Assembly: GCF_007751035.1 (NCBI RefSeq)
Contig: NZ_CP036433.1
Coordinates: forward strand, 4,383,001 to 4,447,000
Direction: 5' to 3'
DNA: 64,000 bases
Origin: Lignipirellula cremea
Lineage (GTDB): Bacteria; Planctomycetota; Planctomycetia; Pirellulales; Pirellulaceae
The notes under the pieces were generated by a model. The model did not search any database, was not told the origin of the DNA, and saw only the letters and a program-made list of their open reading frames with translations. Shown here in pieces: positions 38,654-47,938 of the stretch. A program made the position numbers and the translations under genes. The stretch's first letter is position 1; every line of letters begins with the position of its first letter.

Positions 38654-38689
38654 GATGTTGCAATCAAACGGTATAAAAGCGCTTGCCGA

Positions 38690-39952
38690 CTACCGGGAAC
38701 CGGCGGGGACGGCGGCAGGCCGGCCGATCATGGGCTCGCTGCTGGCGACTACACCGCGGTCGTCTTTCACGCTCACATACCACGCGGTCGCCGCGGCTGG
38801 AGGGACGGCGCCGGTCAGGGTTTTGCCGTTGATCTCCAGCGGTTTTTCGGCCCAGTCCCGTTCTTTGTTCTGCGGATGCGGGCCCAGCGTGTAGTACAGA
38901 TGGGCTTCCACTAGCTTCGTCGGGCTATCGACCGTGGCGGTCAGCTTGTCCCCCTGGATTTGCGGACGACCGACGTGCGGCAGGGGTTTGCCGTTTTTCA
39001 AATGGTGGTCGATGTTCACAAAGAACTCGGGGAAGTCAAAGATATGGCCGTGCCGCATCCGGAGCTGGATGCTGTAGTTCTTCTCTCCCTGGACCAGGGC
39101 GCACGTCTTGGCGTAGCTGTCGAGCGGGTACGCAAAGTCGTTGGTGCCATTGACGAACAGCACCGGCATGGTCGCCGAACCGATATACTGCGACGGGTCC
39201 CAGAGGGTCGTCCAGCGGGCCTGCTGGGCGGGTGTCATTTTGGGAAAGCTGGAATTGCTCCAGGCGCTGTTCTCCGCGAGAAAGCCGCAGCCATAGACGG
39301 GCATCGCCGCCTGGAAACGCTGATCCAGTCCGGCGACGATGCAGGTCAGGTACCCGCCCCAGCTGATGCCGGTGACGGCCGTGCGATCGGCGTCGACCTC
39401 GGGAAAGCTTCGCAGCAGCGAATGGCCGCTGATCACATTCGCCACGGCGTGATACGTCCACTGGTCGCCAACGGGGCCGTCGATCGCTTCAAACTTGGCG
39501 GCGTTTCCCTGGTCGGGGCCGCCCTGCTCTAACGGCTTGCGATCCTTGCCGCGGCCGGCCAGGTCCATCGCCAGCGCCGCGTAACCGCGGCTCGCCCACA
39601 GCCTGGCCCACTCTTCAAACGCCGTCCCACCGCCGCCATGCACCAGCACGACCGCCGGGAACTTCGCATCGGCCGGAGCCTTCCCCAGCGTGGCCGGCGA
39701 CGCGTACCAGGCGAATACCTTCGTTGGATGGCCCTGGTACGGCTGGCCCGCATACAACAGCGAGCGGACCTCGCCCTGCTCGTCAAGCCATTCCATTTCC
39801 GGCGCCTGCTGCAGGGCCTGCAGGTCCCACGGCGTTGTTTTGGGCAACGGTTTGGGCGCTGGCTTGGACGCTGGCTTGGGCGATTCGGCCGCGACAGGAC
39901 CGACGAGCAGCAGCAGCAAGGTCAGAGAACCGAGTAGCGTTCGTAACATCAT
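38690..39952 (-). CDS. Exported alpha/beta hydrolase (dienelactone/acetyl-xylan-esterase type)
   Basis: A 420-residue exported hydrolase. Signal peptide 1-22, then a Pro/Lys-rich linker (about 24-40). The alpha/beta hydrolase core has the oxyanion segment VVLVHGGGGTAFEEW, nucleophile elbow GISWGGYL, Asp in NGTNDFAYPLD and His in RMRHGHIFDF. A C-terminal beta domain follows. It probably acts on an ester or peptide outside the cytoplasm; the substrate is unknown. ATG 39952 is 7 bases after GAGG; the frame open to 39994 adds nothing. Confidence 0.85.
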   Translation of the reverse strand: MMLRTLLGSLTLLLLLVGPVAAESPKPASKPAPKPLPKTTPWDLQALQQAPEMEWLDEQGEVRSLLYAGQPYQGHPTKVFAWYASPATLGKAPADAKFPAVVLVHGGGGTAFEEWARLWASRGYAALAMDLAGRGKDRKPLEQGGPDQGNAAKFEAIDGPVGDQWTYHAVANVISGHSLLRSFPEVDADRTAVTGISWGGYLTCIVAGLDQRFQAAMPVYGCGFLAENSAWSNSSFPKMTPAQQARWTTLWDPSQYIGSATMPVLFVNGTNDFAYPLDSYAKTCALVQGEKNYSIQLRMRHGHIFDFPEFFVNIDHHLKNGKPLPHVGRPQIQGDKLTATVDSPTKLVEAHLYYTLGPHPQNKERDWAEKPLEINGKTLTGAVPPAAATAWYVSVKDDRGVVASSEPMIGRPAAVPAGSR

Positions 39953-40020
39953 CTGTATGCCTCGGGATGTCATATTGGAAAGGGATGTCAGCAAGACAGG
40001 ATAGCAGGACGACGTCCTCC

Positions 40021-40785
40021 CTACCGCAGAAATCGTCCGCCGTTGATATCGATCAGGGCGCCGTTGACGAACTTCGCGGCGTCGCTGGCCAGGAAGCGGA
40101 CGACGGCGGCGACCTCTTCCGCCAGTCCGTTGCGGCCGAGCGGCGTTTCACGGCGGTACTGCTCCATTCGCTCCGGCGTGGTGAACTCTTCATGGTGGCG
40201 CGTTTCAATCACGCCCGGCATGATCGCATTGGTGCGGATCTCCGGCGCCAGTTCCCGGGCCAGGGTGCGCGTCAAGACCTGCAGCCCGCCTTTGGCGGCC
40301 GCATAAGGGCCTGCCCCGTTGGCTCCGCCTGTTTGCACGGCCAGCGACAGGTTGTTGATGATGGCTCCGTTCCCGCTTTGACGCAGGTGGGGAATGGCTG
40401 CCTGGGTCGCCGCCAGGGCGGAAGTCAGGTTGAGGTCCAGCACTTGCCGCCACAGATCCAGCGGGCAATCTTCCAGCCGCGACCGGGCAATAGGCGAACC
40501 GGCATTGTTTACCAGGATGTCCAGGCGACCTGTAAGGGCGACCAATTCCTGCACCAGCGACGCCGCCTGTTCCGGCTGGGCCAGATCCGCCTGCAGCACC
40601 CAGGCCTGGCGGCCCTGCGACCGCAGTTCCTCGACCAGCGCGCCGGCGGCGTCCACACTGCGATGGCAATGCACGCCGATACTGGCGCCGGCCTCGGCGA
40701 GCGACACGGCAATGGCCCGGCCGATGCCCACGCCGGCTCCTGTCACCAGGGCTGCCCGGCCCGCTAACTCTTGTCCGCTTTCCAT
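40021..40785 (-). CDS. SDR family oxidoreductase
   Basis: A 254-residue short-chain dehydrogenase/reductase: cofactor motif TGAGVGIG (15-22), NNAG (93-96), catalytic Ser near 147 and YAAAK (161-165). It resembles 3-oxoacyl-ACP reductases and sugar dehydrogenases; the substrate cannot be told. Cytoplasmic. The Shine-Dalgarno before ATG 40785 is weak, but the Rossmann fold starts soon after. Confidence 0.9.
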   Translation of the reverse strand: MESGQELAGRAALVTGAGVGIGRAIAVSLAEAGASIGVHCHRSVDAAGALVEELRSQGRQAWVLQADLAQPEQAASLVQELVALTGRLDILVNNAGSPIARSRLEDCPLDLWRQVLDLNLTSALAATQAAIPHLRQSGNGAIINNLSLAVQTGGANGAGPYAAAKGGLQVLTRTLARELAPEIRTNAIMPGVIETRHHEEFTTPERMEQYRRETPLGRNGLAEEVAAVVRFLASDAAKFVNGALIDINGGRFLR

Positions 40786-40876
40786 TCGCCAGCCCCAGTC
40801 GCCGTGAAGTCTTCAAAACGGCCGATTATAGTCGGTCCGCTAGCCCGACGCTCCCCAATCGAGCAAGTGGGAATGC

Positions 40877-40912
40877 AAAACTCCTGCCGACGGCTGGCGT
40901 CGTCGGCAGGAG
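40877..40912 (-). terminator. Intrinsic terminator of the PDZ gene
   Basis: Perfect 11-bp stem CTCCTGCCGAC / GTCGGCAGGAG; on the minus strand it is followed by TTTT. It lies about 80 bases after the PDZ-protein stop. Confidence 0.75.
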
Positions 40913-40988
40913 GGTAAGCGAATCTATTGACGGCCTGGCGCGTGGCTGACCAGGGTACGTCAGTGTGTCAGAGTCTGTCTCTCCGAGG

Positions 40989-41987
40989 TTACTCGACCCG
41001 GGCGCGACGCAGGCTGTACTCCAGCACATCGACCGAGCGTTGCAGGTGGTCGATCTGGCTCTTCATCATCTCCAGTTGTCGCAAGGCGTCGTCCAGGTTG
41101 GTAACCGGGGTCGCAGAGTATTCGCACGGCTCCATGGCCACCGTGATGTCGCCGGCCCGGCCGTTCCGTACGACTCGCAGGGTGGCCGTATCACCGCGTT
41201 CGAATCCATGGATGGCGGCGTTAAGCTGGGCGGCGGTGGCGATCCGCGTTTGCCCCAGGCCGACCAGAATGTCGCCTGAGCGCACGCCGGCTTTGTCAGC
41301 GGGACTGCCCGGCATCACATCCAGAACCAGCACGCCGCCGGGCAGATAGTCGCGGACGGCCATGCAGAACACGTTCGTCGGCTCCAGCGTCTGCCGCACC
41401 GATCGCGGTTCCGCCGGGACGGGCGGCAGTGTGGCGTCAACGCCCAGTTGTACGGCGTCGATCGCAGCCAGCGGTTCGGCGGGCGGAGCAGGTCGCGCCG
41501 GGAGACCCGCAGGAGCGACATCAGCCGGCGGACCGGGAACCACCGCGGGCGCGGGCCCGACAGCCGGAAGGCCAGCCGGCGGCAAGTTGTCCACGGTCGA
41601 CGGCGGAATCTGCGCATCAGGATCCACCACCGCCGGTCGCGGACCAATCACGATGGCCAGCGGCATCACGCGATCCTGCCGGGCGACTTCCACGATGGTT
41701 CGCGCGCCGTCCTTCAGGTCGGCCAGCGAGACACGCAGCTGGGCGATGCTGCGGATCGACACGTCATTGCATTTGACGAGAAGGTCGCCGGTCTCCAGTT
41801 GATCGGCGGTAGGACCATTTTTGTCAACACGCACGACTTGCACCTGGTCGCCCCGTTCCAGCACCTGGATACCCAAAGCGGGGACGAAGACGGCTGGCGG
41901 AGCCGCGGCGGGCTGGGCTGACGCGACCGCGCTCAAGGCGAGCAGGATCGCGCTGCAACACGGGAGAAGGTTTCGTACGTTCATCAT
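40989..41987 (-). CDS. Exported protein with two PDZ domains
   Basis: A 332-residue exported protein: signal peptide 1-24, first PDZ-like domain about 33-115, Pro/Ala-rich linker about 118-176, second PDZ domain about 205-290 with the typical VMPGSPADKAGVRSGDILVGL, and a C-terminal helix (about 296-330) suited to coiled-coil pairing. No protease domain is present, so it is likely a periplasmic scaffold or substrate-binding factor. Two adjacent ATGs are possible starts (41987 and 41984); GGAAGG precedes both. Confidence 0.8.
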   Translation of the reverse strand: MMNVRNLLPCCSAILLALSAVASAQPAAAPPAVFVPALGIQVLERGDQVQVVRVDKNGPTADQLETGDLLVKCNDVSIRSIAQLRVSLADLKDGARTIVEVARQDRVMPLAIVIGPRPAVVDPDAQIPPSTVDNLPPAGLPAVGPAPAVVPGPPADVAPAGLPARPAPPAEPLAAIDAVQLGVDATLPPVPAEPRSVRQTLEPTNVFCMAVRDYLPGGVLVLDVMPGSPADKAGVRSGDILVGLGQTRIATAAQLNAAIHGFERGDTATLRVVRNGRAGDITVAMEPCEYSATPVTNLDDALRQLEMMKSQIDHLQRSVDVLEYSLRRARVE

Positions 41988-42021
41988 CTATTCCTTCCAG
42001 AGGAGAAAGCCGCCGTCGGCT

Positions 42022-42064
42022 CAAAAACCAGGCAGCATCAGGACGCATAACAACGCTGCCTGGT
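42022..42064 (-). terminator. Intrinsic terminator between porin and PDZ genes
   Basis: Ten-bp stem ACCAGGCAGC / GCTGCCTGGT with an 18-base loop and, on the minus strand, a following TTTTT. It may end the porin transcript or regulate entry to the PDZ gene 35 bases on. The rest of the 41988-42366 gap is featureless. Confidence 0.75.
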
Positions 42065-42366
42065 ACAAGCGACGCAGGTAACCGCTACGACACGCACAAC
42101 CGTCGCAAAGCATGCGCCAGCCGCCTTGATCGCGGGAAAAATACGGCTGCCCTGGAAAAACCGAACGGGCCTTTGGCCGGAGAAGGTCCGCCTTGCACCA
42201 TTCCGGGCGGAAAGCAGGTCGTTCGTCGACCAGGCCGGCAGCCGACCCGGCGAAGGGGAGCCCGATCCTCGTGAGCGACCGACATCAGGCAGGCCGGGGC
42301 CGCAGCGCACTTCGGCGCGCGTTAGCTTGCGCCGTTCGCTACGCTGCGGGTCGGAATAGAAGTGCT

Positions 42367-43791
42367 CTAGAAGACGAGCTGCGCCCTGGCGGCGAAGATG
42401 CTGGCGTCGCTTCGGTCAAAGACCGGATTGTCGAGAAAGGAATGGATGTAGTTGAACTGGAACTTCGCGCGGGGATTGAGATACCAGTTCACGCCAAAGG
42501 TCAGGTTCGTCAGCCGGCCGCCCTGCACGTTGTCGTCGTTGAGATCAATGTAGGAGTAGCGAGTCGCTACTTCCCAGGCGCCCCAGCCGCAATTCGGCGC
42601 GAAGTCGCAACGTGGATCGACGCCGCCGTAGGCCCCGCCAGCCTTGTTGTATTTGCGCACTTCGCCCGTCAGGATGTAGGCCATTTGCGCGTAGGCGCCA
42701 AAGAAATTCACCGTCGAATCCGCAATCCGATCGACCGTGACGTGATACGCTTCCGACTGGACATGGAACGAACCGTACGAAGCGGCCGCTTCCAGGTTAA
42801 TCATGTGGAAAAAGTTGGTGTCGATGGGGCCCGTGTCGACAAAGGAAGGCGTGCCCAGCGGTACGCCTGAGGGCACGACGTTGGGTCCGCCTGACTCGTT
42901 TAGAAAGAATTCCGGCGTCATCTGGTAGCGCACCAGGTCGTTGGCCGGATCGCCCCCGATGTACCCAAAGCCCAGGTGCACCATCTGGGCGTCGGACTGA
43001 TAGTAGGGCAGCCCGGTGAAACGGGTCGCCATTCCGAAGCCGCCGTTGTCGCCCACATTCCCGCCGTAAAAGTCGACGGGAAAGCGGAAGGTTGACGCCG
43101 CCCAGGTGCCGCGTTCCTCGGGGAACGTGTTGAAGACCCCGACGCCAATCTGTCGGAAAGGGGTCAGCATGAATGGCAGCGAGCGTTCCAGGAACAGGAT
43201 ATCCTTCACGCTGGTCAGTCCGTCCATCCCAAACGGCTGACGCCACTGCCCGATGCGGAGGGTTCCCACCGAGAGTTCCCGGACATCCAGATAGACGTCC
43301 ATGAAACTTGGGCGTCCCGCGAAACCAAAGTCGTATTCCATGAAATAACCGACGTTGCGGGCGACATCGCCCGACGCACTGAGTCGCGCCCGGCGAAAGT
43401 CGGCTCCGTCCTGGGCGTCGCCTACGCTGGCGATGTTGAGCGCACTTTGAGCGAACCAGCCGACGTCTGCATGGAAGAAACCATGCACGTTCACCGTTGG
43501 CCAGGCAGGCTTGCTCTTGGCGCCTGTCGGGGGAGCAGCGGGAGCGGTAGCAGTCACGGCGGGCAGCTGCTCCAGGTAATCCGATACATTCGAGTCGCCC
43601 GTCGGCGTGGCGCGCAGCATGTCATGCTGCCTTTCACGTAGCGAGAGCACCTCGGCCTCGAGCAGCCGCAGCCGCTCGTGTATGTCGGTTTCCGCCGCGC
43701 CCTGGGGCATTGACGGCGATTCCTGGGCCGGTGCATCGGTTGCCAGAAGAAGTACGCAGACTCCCGCTAGCGTCATCCATCTGCGTGACAT
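42367..43791 (-). CDS. Outer-membrane porin, phosphate-selective O/P type
   Basis: A 474-residue outer-membrane protein. Signal peptide 1-23, a periplasmic coiled-coil (about 35-60, [18 protein letters not shown]), then a beta-barrel of the O/P porin family: [54 protein letters not shown], and an aromatic C-terminal residue (ending AQLVF) as expected for barrel insertion. Phosphate or other anion uptake is suggested only by the family. ATG 43791 is preferred over GTG 43800. A set of AATCGG/AAAGTC repeats lies upstream. Confidence 0.88.
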   Translation of the reverse strand: MSRRWMTLAGVCVLLLATDAPAQESPSMPQGAAETDIHERLRLLEAEVLSLRERQHDMLRATPTGDSNVSDYLEQLPAVTATAPAAPPTGAKSKPAWPTVNVHGFFHADVGWFAQSALNIASVGDAQDGADFRRARLSASGDVARNVGYFMEYDFGFAGRPSFMDVYLDVRELSVGTLRIGQWRQPFGMDGLTSVKDILFLERSLPFMLTPFRQIGVGVFNTFPEERGTWAASTFRFPVDFYGGNVGDNGGFGMATRFTGLPYYQSDAQMVHLGFGYIGGDPANDLVRYQMTPEFFLNESGGPNVVPSGVPLGTPSFVDTGPIDTNFFHMINLEAAASYGSFHVQSEAYHVTVDRIADSTVNFFGAYAQMAYILTGEVRKYNKAGGAYGGVDPRCDFAPNCGWGAWEVATRYSYIDLNDDNVQGGRLTNLTFGVNWYLNPRAKFQFNYIHSFLDNPVFDRSDASIFAARAQLVF

Positions 43792-43844
43792 ATTCACCAA
43801 TCCCCGTCAAAACCCCCAGCAAGTCAATCCGCAACCCCCCCGGC

Positions 43845-43937
43845 AATCGGTAAAGTCGGCTCTTTCGTTGTAATCGGCAAAGTCTGCGCAGGAGGTAAAG
43901 TCAATCTGGCGACCAGGGCGAAATCGGCGCTAAAGTC
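43845..43937. repeat. AATCGG-AAAGTC direct repeats upstream of the porin
   Basis: AATCGGTAAAGTC at 43845 and AATCGGCAAAGTC at 43872 are 27 bases apart; TAAAGTC recurs at 43896 and AATCGGCGCTAAAGTC at 43922-43937. They lie 55-150 bases before the porin start and may be activator or repressor sites. The remaining 43792-44174 gap also holds the infA promoter, not located precisely. Confidence 0.45.
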
Positions 43938-44174
43938 GCCCTTCCCAGATTTGTCCAGCAGGAAACAGCCTGATCAGGGGTGTCATTGTGGGGGGGTAGT
44001 TGAAAAGCTATCTCCAAGGGGTTGTTTTTCTCGTAGGACGAACCAGCGGTGCTAGCAGGACGAGGCAGGACGAGAAGCTGCCGGGCGGGAATGCCGGCTT
44101 CTGGGGCTAGCCGAAATGGCTATCCGATCGGTATGATGACGAGATTATTGTGTTTTAGATACTCGGAGTAGTGT

Positions 44175-44396
44175 ATGTCGAAGAAAGAAGAGGCGTTTGA
44201 AGTGGAGGGCACGGTGACGCAGGCCCTCGCCAACACGCGGTTTCGGGTGGAGCTGGACACCGGATCGGAAGTCCTGGCCCACGTTGCCGGCCGTATGCGC
44301 AAGCACTTTATTCGTATCGTTCCCGGCGACCGCGTCAGGGTGGAGCTCAGCCCCTACGACCTGACCAAAGGCCGTATTGTCTATCGCGAACGGTAG
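44175..44396 (+). CDS. infA: Translation initiation factor IF-1
   Basis: A 73-residue OB-fold protein that binds the ribosomal A site during initiation. Length and sequence are typical: [36 protein letters not shown] and [23 protein letters not shown] lies 8-9 bases before ATG 44175. It stands alone rather than in a ribosomal-protein operon. A weak 6-bp hairpin with a pyrimidine-rich tail follows at 44418-44434. Confidence 0.97.
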   Translation: MSKKEEAFEVEGTVTQALANTRFRVELDTGSEVLAHVAGRMRKHFIRIVPGDRVRVELSPYDLTKGRIVYRER

Positions 44397-45080
44397 ACCC
44401 CTCGGGCGTTTCTCCAGGCCGCATGCTTTGCGGCTCCTTCTCTTTCCGCTCTCTGCCAGCGGAACGTTGCCCGTTGCGCCGGCGCGAATTTCTCGCGACG
44501 CCGAGCGGTTTCCCCCACGCATCTTTCGATCGCATGCGCATTGATCGACGGGTTCTGCCGGCTGGCTTGCCCGTCGACCCGCCAGGCAGGGAGACCGACA
44601 GCTCCTGCTTTGCTCTCGAGGGTGTGCATGCGACGGGAATATCGCATTCCCATTCCTTGACGCACGTTGTCTCGCAAGGATTGCGTCGCAGGGCGCCGGC
44701 GACGGGAGGTTGAGGCCCATCGCCATGCCGTTGGAAGAGGGCGTCGTCAGCAGGCGCTGGTCGCTGCCGGCGAGTGTTGGCCGCCTGGCGTGCTGGCCCA
44801 GGCCATGTCCACTTTCGCTATCGTGTCCAGAAATGGACCAACGGGTGTTGCCGCGATCTACAGCGCGGCCCTGATCGTTCGTCATACGGCCGTGCCCGGC
44901 GTGGGGGCCGCGTCGACCACGGTAGTGCGTTGCCAGCGCATCGCGGCTGAATTAGACTGGTTTTTCCTCCCCTGGTTTTTCTTCCTGCTGCACGCCGCGT
45001 GGTCGCTGGGCGAACGAATGGCTCCCTGGCCGCGACGCCCGACCGGCGGATCTTCTTCATGTCAGATTGAAGGTTTCTCT
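44397..45080. other. Intergenic region
   Basis: About 680 bases with no supported gene. An open frame from 44667 leads into the next gene but its N-terminal 138 codons show no conserved sequence and no signal peptide. Only the weak hairpin at 44418-44434 stands out. Confidence 0.5.
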
Positions 45081-47723
45081 ATGTTGTTGCGGACATCCTG
45101 TGCCTCGCTCCTGTTCCTGCTTCTGGCCATTCCGCCTGCTTTTGCGGGCCCGCCGACTTCGCTGGAACTACAGCAAGGCGATACGATCTGCCTGGTTGGC
45201 AATACGCTGGCGGAACGGGAGCAGTACTTCGGCTATGTCGAGGCGAGGTGGCACGCTCGTTTCCCCCAGATGCAGCTCTCGGTGCGTAACATGGGTTGGT
45301 CGGCCGACGAGCTTGATCTGCGCCCGCGCTCCAAGGACTTTGGCACAAATGATGAGCAGCTGCGGCAGGCGGGCGCCGATGTGGTGCTGGCGTTCTTCGG
45401 TTTCAATGAATCGTTCCAGGGTCCCGACGGCGTCGCCGCTTTCCAGGCCGACCTGGCCGCGTATCTCAAGCATCTCCGCTCGCAGAAGTACAACGGCGAA
45501 ACGGCCCCGCGGATCGCGCTCGTTTCTCCCATCCCGTTTGAGAACCTGGGCGTCGCCAACCTGCCCGACGGCGCTGCGGTCAACGAGAACCTCAAACTTT
45601 ATACGGCCGCCATGGCCGAAACGGCGGCTGCCGAGAACGTGCCGTTTGTCGATCTGTTCACGCCGGTGCTGGCGAAGCTGAAGACGCCGAAAACGCTGGC
45701 GCCGCGGGCCATCCGCAATGCGATTGATCTGGGGGACGGCCACTGGACCTTTAACGGCGTGCACCTGACGGACAACGGCTATCGTCAACTGGCTCCGATT
45801 CTGGATGAAGGGCTTTTCGGCGCCTGGCCAGCCGGGGCGACGGCGCCCAGCGAAGATCTGCTGGCGGCGGTCCAGGAGAAGGACTTCCAGTGGTTCCACA
45901 AGTTCCGCGCGGTGAACGGCTTCTACATTTACGGCGGCCGGAAGAATCCGTTCGGCGTGCGTTCCTTCCCGCAGGAGATGGAGAAGCTGGTCGAGATGAC
46001 GGCGCTTCGCGACCGGCGCATCTGGGACATCGCCCAGGGGAAGGCCGTTCCTGCCGCAATCGACGACGCCGCGACCACGCAGCTGGCGGCGATGGAAACC
46101 AACTACGATTCGCCCATCACGCTGCTTTCGCCTGACGACGCCCTCAAGAGCTTCACCGTGGCCGAAGGGTACGTGGTCGAGTGTTTTGCCTCCGAGGTGG
46201 AGTTCCCCGACCTGCAGAACCCCGTGCAGTTTACCTTCGACGGCCGTGGCCGGTTGTGGGTGTGCACCATGCCCAGCTATCCGCAGTATCTGCCGCCGTA
46301 CAAACCGAACGACAAGCTGCTGATTCTGGAAGACACTGACGGCGACGGCAAAGCGGACAAGCAGACCGTCTTTGCGGACGGACTGCACATTCCAACCGGT
46401 TTTGAATTGGGCGACGGCGGCGTGTATGTGGCCCAGCAGCCGAACCTGGTCTTTCTGCAGGATACCGACGGCGACGACAAAGCGGATCGCCGGGAGATCG
46501 TCCTCGAAGGTTTCGATACGGCCGACAGCCATCACTCGATTAGCGCCTTTACCTGGGGACCGGGCGGCGGCCTTTATTTCCAGGAAGGGACGTTCCACCA
46601 TACCCAGGTCGAAACGCCGTACGGACCGGATCGCTGCGTCAACGCTGGCGTGTTCCGTTACGAACCGACGACGCAGAAGTTTGAGACGTTCGTCTCCTAC
46701 AGCTTCGCCAATCCCTGGGGGCACACCTTTGACAAATGGGGGCAGAACTTTGTCGCCGACGCCTCGCCCGGCTTCAATTATGTCGGCGCCGCTTTCTCGG
46801 GGCATATTGATTACCCGCACAAACACGGCACGCTCAAGCAGTTCCTGGTGAAACGGGTGCGGCCGACTTGCGGCTGCGAGTTTGTCTCCAGTCGTCAGTT
46901 CCCCGCCGAGGCGCAAGGGAACTACCTGCTGAACAACACCATCGGCGTTCAGGGCGTGCTGCAGCACAAGGTGAGCGACGACGGCTCCGGCTTCAAAGCG
47001 GTGGAAATCGAACCGCTGCTGCTTTCCAGCGACCGGAACTTCCGTCCGACCGATCTGCAGTTTGGTCCTGACGGCGCGCTGTATGTGGTGGACTGGTTCA
47101 ATCCGCTGATTGGCCACATGCAACACTCGTTGCGGGATCCCAATCGTGACCACTCTCACGGCCGTATCTGGCGGGTGCGTTACGAGAAAAACGACCTGCT
47201 GCAGACGCCCGAGCTGACCCCGTTGCCGCTTCCGCAGCTGTTGGACCAGTTGAAAGCGTACGAAGACCGCACCCGGTACCGGGCCCGACGGGCCCTGCGT
47301 GAGCGACCGACCGACGACGTCATGGCGGCGCTGGAAGTCTGGCTGGGCGGCCTCGACAAGAACGACGCCGAATACCCGCACCACCAGCTAGAGGCGCTCT
47401 GGGTCTGCCAGCACCATAATGTGGTGCATAAGAAACTGCTGGAGCAGGTGCTGCGTTCGCCCGACTACCGAGCCCGCGCCGCGGCCACACGGGTGCTGTG
47501 CTACTGGCGGGATCAGCTGGAAAATCCGCTGGAGCTGCTCAAGGTCCAGGCGACCGACGAGCATCCCCGCGTACGGCTGGAAGCGGTCAGGGCGTGCAGC
47601 TTTTTCCGTACGCCCGAGGCGCTGGAAGTGGCGCTAGAATCGGCCGCACTGGAGCAGGACGACTACCTTGCGTACACCTTTGAAGAGACGATCAAGCAGC
47701 TCGAACGGGCCCTGGCTGAGTAA
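45081..47723 (+). CDS. Exported SGNH-hydrolase / PVC-type dehydrogenase propeller fusion
   Basis: An 880-residue exported protein. Signal peptide 1-22; SGNH-type hydrolase-like domain about 27-260 (FFGFNESF, and a DGHWTFNGVHLTDNGY block carrying Asp/His); then a beta-propeller of the planctomycete PVC-type membrane-bound dehydrogenase family (LLILEDTDGDGKADKQT and a second TDGDDKADRRE, both calcium-binding-like loops; FGPDGALYVVDWFNPLIGH); then HEAT-like helices. Family members usually end with a cytochrome c CxxCH domain, which is absent here. ATG 45081 has AAGG 8 bases upstream. Substrate unknown. Confidence 0.82.
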   Translation: MLLRTSCASLLFLLLAIPPAFAGPPTSLELQQGDTICLVGNTLAEREQYFGYVEARWHARFPQMQLSVRNMGWSADELDLRPRSKDFGTNDEQLRQAGADVVLAFFGFNESFQGPDGVAAFQADLAAYLKHLRSQKYNGETAPRIALVSPIPFENLGVANLPDGAAVNENLKLYTAAMAETAAAENVPFVDLFTPVLAKLKTPKTLAPRAIRNAIDLGDGHWTFNGVHLTDNGYRQLAPILDEGLFGAWPAGATAPSEDLLAAVQEKDFQWFHKFRAVNGFYIYGGRKNPFGVRSFPQEMEKLVEMTALRDRRIWDIAQGKAVPAAIDDAATTQLAAMETNYDSPITLLSPDDALKSFTVAEGYVVECFASEVEFPDLQNPVQFTFDGRGRLWVCTMPSYPQYLPPYKPNDKLLILEDTDGDGKADKQTVFADGLHIPTGFELGDGGVYVAQQPNLVFLQDTDGDDKADRREIVLEGFDTADSHHSISAFTWGPGGGLYFQEGTFHHTQVETPYGPDRCVNAGVFRYEPTTQKFETFVSYSFANPWGHTFDKWGQNFVADASPGFNYVGAAFSGHIDYPHKHGTLKQFLVKRVRPTCGCEFVSSRQFPAEAQGNYLLNNTIGVQGVLQHKVSDDGSGFKAVEIEPLLLSSDRNFRPTDLQFGPDGALYVVDWFNPLIGHMQHSLRDPNRDHSHGRIWRVRYEKNDLLQTPELTPLPLPQLLDQLKAYEDRTRYRARRALRERPTDDVMAALEVWLGGLDKNDAEYPHHQLEALWVCQHHNVVHKKLLEQVLRSPDYRARAAATRVLCYWRDQLENPLELLKVQATDEHPRVRLEAVRACSFFRTPEALEVALESAALEQDDYLAYTFEETIKQLERALAE

Positions 47724-47787
47724 CGGTTGATCGCCTGGTTTTTGCCGGAACGCGCCGCGGGCGCTTCCGGCAACCGCGAAACAGGGG

Positions 47788-47825
47788 AAATGGGGCCATC
47801 CAACTTTCGCGGTTTGGGGCCAAGC
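47788..47825. repeat. Diverged, shortened relative of the 69-bp repeat
   Basis: AAATGGGGCCATCCAA followed by a shortened GGTTTGGGGCCAAGC resembles both ends of the repeat at 10335 and 11123, with internal deletions. It lies in the 215-base gap between convergent genes. A perfect stem GCAGGTT-TTT-AACCTGC at 47849-47865 is nearby. Confidence 0.35.
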
Positions 47826-47938
47826 ATGGACGGCCCCCTTTTCATGGAGCAGGTTTTTAACCTGCCAATCAACCTGCGCCACAAAGACGGAATGGATGGG
47901 AGCGATGGCAAGTTGCAAAGCTGCCCTGCTTGCGCCTG

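Noticed and set aside
44667-45080. Upstream extension of the SGNH/dehydrogenase fusion
   Set aside because: It lacks conserved sequence and would displace a clear signal peptide that starts at 45081.
45168-47384. A 738-codon open frame on the minus strand
   Set aside because: Antisense to the SGNH/dehydrogenase fusion; no Shine-Dalgarno or conserved motif.
47742-47773. A long hairpin after the fusion gene
   Set aside because: Stem TTGCCGGAA / TTCCGGCAA is real, but the T-run precedes rather than follows it on the plus strand, so it is not listed as an intrinsic terminator.
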